This document shows positions 1-5,681 of a DNA stretch of 6,322 bases, piece after piece. The DNA is from Dehalococcoidales bacterium (GTDB lineage Bacteria; Chloroflexota; Dehalococcoidia; Dehalococcoidales; UBA5760), in NCBI GenBank assembly GCA_030640485.1, contig DAOWJG010000118.1:1-6322 (forward strand), given 5' to 3'. The notes below the pieces were generated by a model. That model did no database searches, was not told the origin of the DNA, and saw only the letters and a program-made list of their open reading frames with translations. Both the position numbers and the translations under genes were made by a program. Each line of letters begins with the position of its first letter. Within the stretch, counting starts at the first letter, position 1.

Positions 1-1
1 G

Positions 2-382
2 AAGATAGTTCAGATGAGCAGAGCCAACGCTTTCAGAAAACGGTATAAACGTAGCGAGGTAGAATACAATGAAATCCAGAACTGCTATGTCCAGTATCTT
101 GTTGAGGTAGCTGAGAAGGGGCTTGAGAATGTCACACCAGCCAGGAAAAGCTTCCTAACTGACCCCATGACCTTTGCCCACTATCTCCGTAAGCGTCCCG
201 TACTGATGATAAATGCGCTTTGGGATGAGGTCATTCCCAAGCAGACTACGCTCGATTTATGGAAGGCAAGCGGTAAACCAGCGATTACATGGTTTCCTGG
301 TGGCCATGCCACCATCTGGCTATGGTATCCCCTTATTAGCCGAAAAATCATCCGCTTTCTTAAGTCAACCTTCGGGCTGTAA
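2..382 (+). CDS. Alpha/beta-hydrolase, C-terminal part (5' end outside window)
   Basis: This is the last 126 codons of a gene that begins before the window. The frame is open from base 2 with no stop, so the ATG at 14 is probably internal. The C-terminal third has the layout of an alpha/beta-hydrolase fold: a hydrophobic strand (PVLMINAL) leads into WDEVIP, where the Asp sits at the usual position of the catalytic acid. About 30 residues later, FPGGHAT carries the probable catalytic His, and a final helix (ISRKIIRFLKSTF) follows. The nucleophile elbow (GxSxG) would lie upstream and cannot be seen, so the substrate cannot be named; esterase, dienelactone-hydrolase-like and acyl-peptidase-like enzymes share this ending. 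No signal peptide can be judged. It ends with TAA. No functional link to the EF-G paralog downstream is evident. Fold assignment is fairly secure, substrate unknown. Confidence 0.7.
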   Translation, partial: KIVQMSRANAFRKRYKRSEVEYNEIQNCYVQYLVEVAEKGLENVTPARKSFLTDPMTFAHYLRKRPVLMINALWDEVIPKQTTLDLWKASGKPAITWFPGGHATIWLWYPLISRKIIRFLKSTFGL

Positions 383-389
383 GGTAAAC

Positions 390-437
390 ACCCCGCATAA
401 GCCATCGTGAACACATCCCATGGTTTGCGAGCGGGGT
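390..437 (+). other. Imperfect stem-loop 1, intergenic
   Basis: The outer arms ACCCCGC (390-396) and GCGGGGT (431-437) are perfectly complementary over 7 bp. Inside, AAGCCAT (399-405) pairs with ATGGTTT (420-426) over 7 bp with one G-U pair. The two helices are separated by a 2/4-base internal loop and closed by a 14-base loop. The structure starts 7 bases after the stop of the hydrolase gene. It could act as a 3' end structure for that transcript, but no T-tract follows, so it is not a typical Rho-independent terminator. Function unknown. Confidence 0.45.
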
Positions 438-441
438 AGTT

Positions 442-491
442 GGTCGGCTTGAACCCTTGACTAGCGGTAGGGCTAAAGGGTGAAGTTGACC
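442..491 (+). other. Long imperfect stem-loop 2, intergenic
   Basis: Three helices stack coaxially. GGTCGGCTT (442-450) pairs with AAGTTGACC (483-491), 9 bp including two G-U pairs. ACCCTT (453-458) pairs with AAGGGT (476-481). After a 3-base bulge, TAGC (462-465) pairs with GCTA (472-475), leaving a 6-base loop. That is 19 bp in a 50-base stretch, only 4 bases after stem-loop 1. It lies upstream of the promoter at 509-537, so it is not in the leader of the EF-G paralog if that promoter is the one used. It may be part of a small structured RNA, the 3' end of the upstream transcript, or a remnant of a mobile-element end. No T-tract follows. Confidence 0.5.
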
Positions 492-508
492 GTAATCCCT
501 AAAGCTAC

Positions 509-537
509 TTGCCGTATTTACCAACTATCATTATAAT
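509..537 (+). promoter_or_regulatory. Sigma-70-like promoter for the EF-G paralog
   Basis: A perfect -10 hexamer TATAAT (532-537) lies 17 bases after a -35-like TTGCCG (509-514, 4 of 6 to consensus). Transcription would start near 544, about 28 bases before the ATG at 572. The short leader holds two candidate ribosome-binding sites: AAGGGGAA at 553-560 and AGGTGA at 562-567. Confidence 0.6.
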
Positions 538-571
538 ATGGGGGAATAAATCAAGGGGAACAGGTGATTAG

Positions 572-2077
572 ATGAAGCAATATGGGCTGGATAATATTCG
601 TAACGTTACCTTACTATCTCATTGCGGCGCCGGTAAGACATCACTCTCAGAAGCAATCATGTTCACGGCTGGCGCCACCACCCGATTGGGCAGGGTTGAT
701 GATGGGACAACTATCTCAGATTATGACCCCGATGAGATAAAGCGCCAGATTAGCCTTAACCTGACTATGCTCCCCGGCGAGTGGCAGGATACCAAGATTA
801 ACCTCATTGACACCCCAGGTTATGCTGACTTTGTTGGTGAGGTCAACGCCGCTATTCGAGTCAGTGAGGGAGCCATAATTGTAATCTGCGCCGCTTCTGG
901 CGTTGAGGTTGGCACAGAGCAGGTCTGGGGATACAGTGAGGAAGCCGGTCTAGCCCGCCTTGTCTTTATTAATAAAATGGACCGCGAGAACGCCGATTTT
1001 TACCGAATTGTGCAGCAGGTTCAGTCCAAATTTGGCGCTAAGTGCGTCCCCGTGCAGCTACCCATCGGTGCCCAGAGTGATTTTCAAGGGATGGTTGACC
1101 TCCTGACCCAGAAAAGCTACGCCGGCTCTCCCGCCAAAGAAGGTGAGATACCCTCATCACTGGAGACCCAGGTTAGCTCCTTTCGGGAGAAATTGATCGA
1201 AGCGATAGCCGAATTGGACGACCGCCTCATCGAGAAGTACCTCGGTGGTGAAGAACTCAGTCTGGAGGAGCTAACCGATGGCCTACGCCAGGCCGTAGTG
1301 AGTGGCCGGATTGTGCCCATTTTAGCTGGTTCGGCAACACAGAGTATCGGCATTACCCCCCTGCTGGATGCCATATATAACTACCTGCCGTCACCTAAAG
1401 AACAAGAGATAGCTACTGTCGACGAGAAGGCTGAGCCGAAGATTAAGCCAAGCGAGACTGCCCCCTTAGCCGCCCTGGTGTTTAAAACCACGGCTGACCC
1501 CTATGTTGGTAAGCTTACCTACTTCCGGGTTTATAACGGCACTATTGAGAGCAATTCCCAGGTGTGGAATACCACGCAAGGGGAACAGGAGCGCATCGGT
1601 CAGCTATTTATGCTGCGGGGTAAGACCCAGGAGCCAGTCTCTAAAATCGGGGCTGGAGACATCGGCGGGGTAGCCAAATTAAGCCTAACCAGTACTGGGC
1701 ATACATTGGGCAGTCGGGATAAGCCACTTAAAATTGCCCCTATCCTGTTCCCCAAGCCAGTCTTTAGCGAGGCAGTGCACCCCAAGACTAAGGCTGACGT
1801 AGACAAGCTGGGAACAGCCCTCTCCCGGCTAGTTGAGGAAGACCTGACTCTCAAGGTGCATAGAGAGGCTGATACCAACGAGACCATCCTGTCTGGACTT
1901 GGTGAGACTCAACTTGCCGTAGCCGCTGACAAGATACAACGTAAATTTGGTGTCAATATCGAGCTAGATACCCCTAAGGTTCCTTATAAAGAGACCATCA
2001 CCATATCAGCTAAGTCAGAGTATAAACATAAGAAACAAACCGGAGGGCACGGTCAATACGGGCACGTCCGTTTGTAG
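572..2077 (+). CDS. EF-G paralog (FusA2-type translational GTPase), part up to an in-frame amber codon
   Basis: The first 501 codons encode a translational GTPase of the EF-G-like paralog type. Visible motifs: P-loop SHCGAGKT (16-23), switch I region SDYDPDEIKRQISL (49-62), G3 DTPGYADF (80-87), G4 NKMD (134-137) and G5 GSA (253-255). A domain II beta-barrel (about 300-380) and domain III (about 395-470) follow; domain IV opens with GGHGQYGHV (491-499). Canonical EF-G has RGITI and DTPGH; here they are RQISL and DTPGY, so Tyr84 replaces the catalytic His, which marks the paralog family rather than the housekeeping factor. The frame stops at TAG (2075-2077, codon 502). Conserved EF-G sequence continues in the same frame to 2629, for a full-length 685 codons, normal for the family. 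Terminated at the TAG, the product would lose most of domain IV and all of domain V. The ATG at 572 is supported by the promoter, the Shine-Dalgarno sites and alignment of the P-loop. Role unknown; known paralogs differ in ribosome-dependent activity. Confidence 0.88.
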   Translation: MKQYGLDNIRNVTLLSHCGAGKTSLSEAIMFTAGATTRLGRVDDGTTISDYDPDEIKRQISLNLTMLPGEWQDTKINLIDTPGYADFVGEVNAAIRVSEGAIIVICAASGVEVGTEQVWGYSEEAGLARLVFINKMDRENADFYRIVQQVQSKFGAKCVPVQLPIGAQSDFQGMVDLLTQKSYAGSPAKEGEIPSSLETQVSSFREKLIEAIAELDDRLIEKYLGGEELSLEELTDGLRQAVVSGRIVPILAGSATQSIGITPLLDAIYNYLPSPKEQEIATVDEKAEPKIKPSETAPLAALVFKTTADPYVGKLTYFRVYNGTIESNSQVWNTTQGEQERIGQLFMLRGKTQEPVSKIGAGDIGGVAKLSLTSTGHTLGSRDKPLKIAPILFPKPVFSEAVHPKTKADVDKLGTALSRLVEEDLTLKVHREADTNETILSGLGETQLAVAADKIQRKFGVNIELDTPKVPYKETITISAKSEYKHKKQTGGHGQYGHVRL

Positions 2078-2629
2078 CTGGAACCGTTACCGCGCGGCAA
2101 CGGTCACGAGTTTGTTAACCGGATAGTAGGTGGTACCATCCCCAAGAATTACATTCCCGCGGTAGAGAAGGGAGTCAACGAAGCCATAGGTGAAGGAGGG
2201 CTAGCCCGCTACCCGGTGGTGGACATAAGAGCGACACTGTATGATGGTAGCTTTCACCCGGTTGATTCCTCAGACATATGCTTCAAGATTGCCGGGTCCG
2301 GGGCACTGAAGAAAGGGTTAACCCAGGGGCAACCTATCCTCCTCGAACCGATAATGAATATCCGGGTGATAGTTCCAGAGGATTTCACCGGGGATATTAT
2401 TGGCGACCTTAATGCCAAACGAGCCAGGGTGCTGGGCATGAACCCCGAGAATGGAATGAACGTCATCGACGCCCAGGTGCCGCAGGCTGAGATTTTGCGC
2501 TATGCGATAGACCTAAAGTCAATAACCCAGGGACGGGGTAGCTATACTACCGAATTCAGCCACTATGAGGAGACCCCACCTCAGGTTAGTCAACGGATTA
2601 TCACCAAAAGGCAGGCCGAAAAGGGCTAA
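2078..2629 (+). pseudogene. C-terminal remainder of the EF-G paralog (domains IV-V), same frame after the amber codon
   Basis: These 183 sense codons follow directly on 572-2077 in the same frame, so 572-2629 is one locus. Domain IV resumes immediately (LEPLPRGNGHEF) and contains GGTIPKNYIPAVEKGV and YPVVDIRATLYDGSFHPVDS. Domain V follows with LLEPIMNIRVIVPEDFTGDI, IGDLNAKRARVLGM and the closing TQGRGSYTTEFSHYE. No frameshift, deletion or second stop is present, and the conserved spacing is intact, so nothing but the TAG is lost. Independent translation is not well supported. The first plausible start is GTG at 2216, which would skip the first 46 codons of this stretch, and the purine-rich GAAGGAGG (2192-2199) is 16 bases before it and also encodes conserved protein. 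Ends with TAA at 2627-2629. It may be a recently broken gene, a base-call error, or a readthrough product. Confidence 0.8.
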
Positions 2630-2679
2630 AAACCATCCCCTACTCGGTTAGACTAACTGGCAGATAGGAACGACCACCC

Positions 2680-3678
2680 TCAGTCAGCCATAAGTTCCTT
2701 GACCTTACTGATGAAGGCGGGTAACAGAGTTTTCCAGTCCCCGACGACACCAAAGCTGGCTTCCCGGAAGATATTTGCCTCCGAGTTTTTATTTATGGCC
2801 ACAATAGTCTTGGCACCAGAGCAACCAGTCATATGTTGACTGGCACCGGAGACAGCTACCGCCAGGTAAAGGTCGGGGGCAATAATCTTACCGGTAAGAC
2901 CTATCTGGTAGCCAGTTGGCACCCAGCCATTATCACAGGGAGGCCGGCTGGCCCCCACCGCTCCCTTCAATATCTTAGCCAGTTCCTCTAGCTGCTTAAA
3001 ACCTTCAGCACCGCCAATGCCTCTACCCCCACAAACTACAACCGCAGCATCCTCCAGCTTTATCCCTTCTACCTCCTCCACCACCCGCTCCAGGACCTTG
3101 GTTCTTATGGATGATGGGTCCAAGCCCGCCTCAATAGTAACAACCTCTCCCTGCCTCGAGTCATCGCGCTCCAGGGGTGACATTGCCTTGGCCCTAACCG
3201 TAGCCATCTGGGGGTAGGACTCACCGGTGAAGATAGCCTGGGCATTACCACCATAAACCGGCTTGGTTTGCCAGAGCGATTTCGAGTCCGGGTCAATAGC
3301 CAGTTCCAAACAGTCGGTAGTCACCGCTGTGCCCAGTCTGAAAGCGAGCCTGGGAGCGAGGTCACGACCAGTAGAAGTCTGCCCCAGAAGGAGAATCCGA
3401 GGCATTACCTGCCTGACTACCTTTTCGGCAACGTATACATAGGGATCCGTCTGGTAGTCCTCAAGTAGTGGGTCGCTAACTACATATACCTTATCCGCAC
3501 CAGAGGCAATTGCTTCCTGGGCTAAAATGCTTACCTCACCGCCGACTAGCAAGCAGTATAGCTCCTGCCCCAGGTCGCTAGCCAGCTGGCGACCGCAACC
3601 CAAAAGCTCGGTGGTAATCACCGCTAGCTTTCCCTCCTTAGCTTCACCGAAAACCATAACCCCATTGTATTCAGCCAT
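2680..3678 (-). CDS. etfA: Electron transfer flavoprotein, alpha subunit
   Basis: EtfA pairs with EtfB to form a soluble FAD heterodimer that carries electrons between dehydrogenases (such as acyl-CoA dehydrogenases) and an oxidoreductase or other acceptor. The 332 residues match the usual length. The N-terminal half is the Rossmann-like domain, with LLLGQTSTGRDLAPRLA in the middle. The C-terminal FAD domain is textbook: GASRPPCDNGWVP from 242, GLTGK (260-264), APDLYLAVAVSGASQH (267-282), AINKN (294-298) and FGVVGD (309-314). The start at 3678 is fixed by a strong AAGGAGGT at 3687-3694, 8 bases upstream. It lies 110 bases after etfB on the same strand, an unusually wide gap for this pair, with no clear promoter in it. 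It ends with TGA and converges with the EF-G paralog. No partner dehydrogenase is in the window, so the electron donor is unknown. Confidence 0.95.
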   Translation of the reverse strand: MAEYNGVMVFGEAKEGKLAVITTELLGCGRQLASDLGQELYCLLVGGEVSILAQEAIASGADKVYVVSDPLLEDYQTDPYVYVAEKVVRQVMPRILLLGQTSTGRDLAPRLAFRLGTAVTTDCLELAIDPDSKSLWQTKPVYGGNAQAIFTGESYPQMATVRAKAMSPLERDDSRQGEVVTIEAGLDPSSIRTKVLERVVEEVEGIKLEDAAVVVCGGRGIGGAEGFKQLEELAKILKGAVGASRPPCDNGWVPTGYQIGLTGKIIAPDLYLAVAVSGASQHMTGCSGAKTIVAINKNSEANIFREASFGVVGDWKTLLPAFISKVKELMAD

Positions 3679-3686
3679 TAAAACCT

Positions 3687-3694
3687 ACCTCCTT
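3687..3694 (-). promoter_or_regulatory. Strong ribosome-binding site of etfA
   Basis: AAGGAGGT on the minus strand is a near-perfect Shine-Dalgarno sequence, 8 bases from the ATG at 3678. It fixes the etfA start and allows independent initiation, in keeping with the 110-base gap after etfB that would prevent tight translational coupling. Confidence 0.8.
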
Positions 3695-3702
3695 AACGAT
3701 AC

Positions 3703-3760
3703 CGAAAACCTTTTAAACCTACTACCCATCCCGAACTATTTCGAAAACCTCTTAGACCCT
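3703..3760 (-). repeat. Imperfect direct repeat in the etfB-etfA spacer
   Basis: Two 18-base copies (plus-strand 3703-3720 and 3742-3759) begin with the same nine bases CGAAAACCT and differ at 3 of 18 positions, offset by 39 bases. They fill much of the spacer between etfB and etfA. It may be a small duplication or a binding site for a regulator; nothing else identifies it. Confidence 0.35.
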
Positions 3761-3788
3761 AGGCGAAGGCAATAGGTCTCTCTGCAGT

Positions 3789-4589
3789 TTATAGCATTTT
3801 AGCTTCCCTGAGTTTCAGGGCCAGATTAGCCGCCGCCTCTTGGGGGGTCTCTCCGTCTACAATTTCACACTTCCCTTCACGAACTGGTTGAAATAGCTTT
3901 ACAAGTCGGGCGCGCCGACCCGCGGCCCCAACCTGAGAAGGTTCAACCCCGATATCGGCTGGTTTCCAGATAATCGGCTCTTTCTTCTTTGCCGTCATGA
4001 TTCCCTTTATGGTGGGGTAGCGAGGCTCACCAAGCTCATTGCTTACCGTAATCAGGGCTGGCAAGGACACCTCAACCACCTCATAGCCGTCATCGGCTAC
4101 CTTCTCCACCTTTACCTTACCATCGGTAATTTCTATTTTTTGGGCTAGGGTTACACTGGGCAGGTCCAATATCTCAGCGATGCCCAAACCTACCTGCCCG
4201 GCATCCCAGTCAGAAGCCTGCCGCCCGCAAAGAATAAGGTCATAGTCACCCACCTTCTTGATCGCCATCGCCAGGGCATAGGCCGTTGACCAGCTATCAC
4301 CCTCGCTAAAGGCCTCATCCTCCAGCAGGATAAGCTCATCAGCCCCCATAGACAACGGTTTCTTTACCACATCTCGCAAGAGGTCTGTGCCCAGGCTTAG
4401 CGCTGTGATTTTACCACCCTGGGCATCTTTGATTCTTAGCGCCGCTTCTACTGCATACTCAGCATAAGGGTCGATTACCGGAGATACACTCGGTGGTAGC
4501 GTTACCGTATTCTTGGTAGCGTCAATCTTAAAGCTGGCCGGTGGTGCCTCAGGGTCAATTACCTGCTTACAGCAGACAATTGTGTTCAT
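3789..4589 (-). CDS. etfB: Electron transfer flavoprotein, beta subunit
   Basis: EtfB is the partner of EtfA; its Rossmann-like domain binds AMP in ordinary ETFs or a second FAD in electron-bifurcating ones. The 266 residues match the usual size. Markers in order: N-terminal strand NTIVCCKQVID (2-12); DPYAEYAVEAALRIK (40-54); SLGTDLLRDVVKKPLSMGAD (65-84); CGRQASDWDAGQVG (121-134), the nucleotide-binding turn; and the family signature LPALITVSNELGEPRYPTIK (176-195) running on to IMTAKKKEP. In many EtfB proteins the turn reads as DGD followed by a small residue and Q; here it is DWDAGQ, with Trp128 in the Gly position. The ATG at 4589 is preceded by GAAAGGAG (4601-4608), 11 bases away, and by a promoter at 4659-4687, so etfB leads the etfBA unit. 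Stop TAA. Family assignment is secure; bifurcating or not cannot be settled here. Confidence 0.95.
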   Translation of the reverse strand: MNTIVCCKQVIDPEAPPASFKIDATKNTVTLPPSVSPVIDPYAEYAVEAALRIKDAQGGKITALSLGTDLLRDVVKKPLSMGADELILLEDEAFSEGDSWSTAYALAMAIKKVGDYDLILCGRQASDWDAGQVGLGIAEILDLPSVTLAQKIEITDGKVKVEKVADDGYEVVEVSLPALITVSNELGEPRYPTIKGIMTAKKKEPIIWKPADIGVEPSQVGAAGRRARLVKLFQPVREGKCEIVDGETPQEAAANLALKLREAKML

Positions 4590-4658
4590 GGTATCCGTTA
4601 CTCCTTTCTATATTTATATTCCTGTATTTTACTCCCTAAGCTAAAAACCCAATTGAAT

Positions 4659-4687
4659 AGTCTAGCATCAGAGTGGATTAGTGTCAA
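4659..4687 (-). promoter_or_regulatory. Sigma-70-like promoter for etfBA
   Basis: On the minus strand a perfect -35 TTGACA (4682-4687) is followed by exactly 17 bases and a -10-like TAGACT (4659-4664, 4 of 6 to consensus). Transcription would start near 4652, giving a leader of about 60 bases before the etfB ATG at 4589. It sits just downstream of the terminator candidate at 4734-4752, separating etfBA from prfA-prmC. Confidence 0.6.
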
Positions 4688-4733
4688 ACTAGACCGAGGA
4701 GACCTTTGAGCAATCCCAAGAAACTCTCCGGGC

Positions 4734-4752
4734 AAAAAGAGGCTTCGCCCCC
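4734..4752 (-). terminator. Probable Rho-independent terminator of prfA-prmC
   Basis: On the minus strand GGGGC-GAA-GCCTC forms a 5-bp stem (one G-U pair) closed by the very stable C(GAA)G triloop motif, and five T residues follow at once. It lies 60 bases after the prmC stop. The stem is short, so termination may be partial, but the order terminator then promoter fits the gene arrangement. Confidence 0.5.
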
Positions 4753-4811
4753 AATGGCAGAGAAAATAGGAACTAAACCTCTCCAAGAGTTATTGATGAC
4801 TAAAACCATTC

Positions 4812-5681
4812 CTACCAAGTAACTTCAACTGCGGCAGTGGTAGTAGCCAGGGTTAGACTTACCGCACGGTCGATACCAGTCAAATCGGGGATGATTTCTA
4901 TATTAGCTGATGGGAAGAGGCGACGCAGGAGACTAGCCACGGCTCGGCTCTGCCCCAGTCCTGTCTCCAGAAGCAGTGAGCCCCCGGGGTAAAGCCTATC
5001 ACCTACCTCACGGCATAACTCTCGTATCTTTTCCAGCCCATCCCAACCCCCGTTTAGTGCTAGCTCGGGCTCAAAATTCGCTAGGCACATCCGAGAGACC
5101 TCTGTTTCGGTGACGTAAGGGAGATTGGCTATTACCAGGTCAACCGGCTCCGGTAGCGGGTCAAGCAAATCACCCCGCAAGAGACAGACTCTATCTACTA
5201 CGCCGTGTTTGTGGCAGTTAAATCGGGCAACCTTAAGGGCAAGTGCCGATATATCGGTGGCATAGATTTTAGTCCGGGGCAGGTTTATTGACAGACTGAT
5301 GGCAATGGCACCACAACCAGTGCCAATATCAGCTATGGTAGATAGCGGGCGACTTTGAGCATGCTTAAGAGCCTCTTCTACCAGTAACTCACTCTCCGGC
5401 CGGGGGATTAAGACCCTCGGGTTAACATAGAAATCAATCCCGTAGAACTCACGGTGCCCGGTGATATAGGCTGTCGGCTCACCCCTCAGGCGGCGTTTAA
5501 CTAGCCGCCCAAAATCTGCTTCTGCCTCAGAACCTAGTTCACGGTGAAGGTCCTGATACAGCTGAACCTGGCTTATTCCGAGTGCGTGCCTCAGCAGCAG
5601 CTCAGACTCCAAGCGGGAATCTTCAATGTTTTGGCGGGCAAAGATTTCTCTAGTCTGACGGAGAGCCTGCTTCAGGGTCAT
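4812..5681 (-). CDS. prmC: Release-factor glutamine N5-methyltransferase
   Basis: PrmC (HemK) transfers a methyl group from S-adenosylmethionine to the glutamine of the GGQ loop in release factors, which speeds peptide release. The 289 residues are normal length. An N-terminal helical substrate-binding domain (about 1-75) is followed by [10 protein letters not shown] (72-81) and [15 protein letters not shown] (91-105), both family hallmarks. Motif I is [11 protein letters not shown] (118-128), with the probable ribose-binding acid D143. The catalytic motif, normally NPPY, reads NLPY (186-189; bases 5115-5126), a single C-to-T change from a proline codon. The ATG overlaps the prfA stop as ATGA, indicating translational coupling to its own substrate gene. 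It ends in TAG (4812-4814), with a second in-frame TAG four codons on (4800-4802). Assignment secure; activity with NLPY is inferred, since the Asn, second Pro and Tyr are retained. Confidence 0.95.
   Translation of the reverse strand: MTLKQALRQTREIFARQNIEDSRLESELLLRHALGISQVQLYQDLHRELGSEAEADFGRLVKRRLRGEPTAYITGHREFYGIDFYVNPRVLIPRPESELLVEEALKHAQSRPLSTIADIGTGCGAIAISLSINLPRTKIYATDISALALKVARFNCHKHGVVDRVCLLRGDLLDPLPEPVDLVIANLPYVTETEVSRMCLANFEPELALNGGWDGLEKIRELCREVGDRLYPGGSLLLETGLGQSRAVASLLRRLFPSANIEIIPDLTGIDRAVSLTLATTTAAVEVTW

Noticed and set aside
431..492. tRNA-like start GCGGGGTAGTTGGT
   Set aside because: No anticodon arm, no GGTTCGAATCC-like T arm and no matching acceptor strand; the bases pair better as the two hairpins described.
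2192..2218. Possible independent start for the EF-G C-terminal part (GAAGGAGG then GTG at 2216)
   Set aside because: Spacing of 16 bases is too long, the purine run encodes conserved residues (EGG), and starting at 2216 would discard conserved domain IV sequence.
2645..2659. Small palindrome CGGTTA-GAC-TAACTG between the convergent EF-G paralog and etfA
   Set aside because: Only 6 bp with a G-U pair and no adjacent T-tract on the plus strand; on the minus strand the T run is too far away for a terminator call.
3754..3779. Short inverted repeat AGACC/GGTCT after etfB
   Set aside because: Five base pairs with a 16-base loop and no T-tract; expected by chance.
4598..4786. 62-codon minus-strand open frame between prmC and etfB
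   Set aside because: It covers the terminator and promoter signals, has no recognisable protein features, and its ATG lacks a convincing ribosome-binding site.
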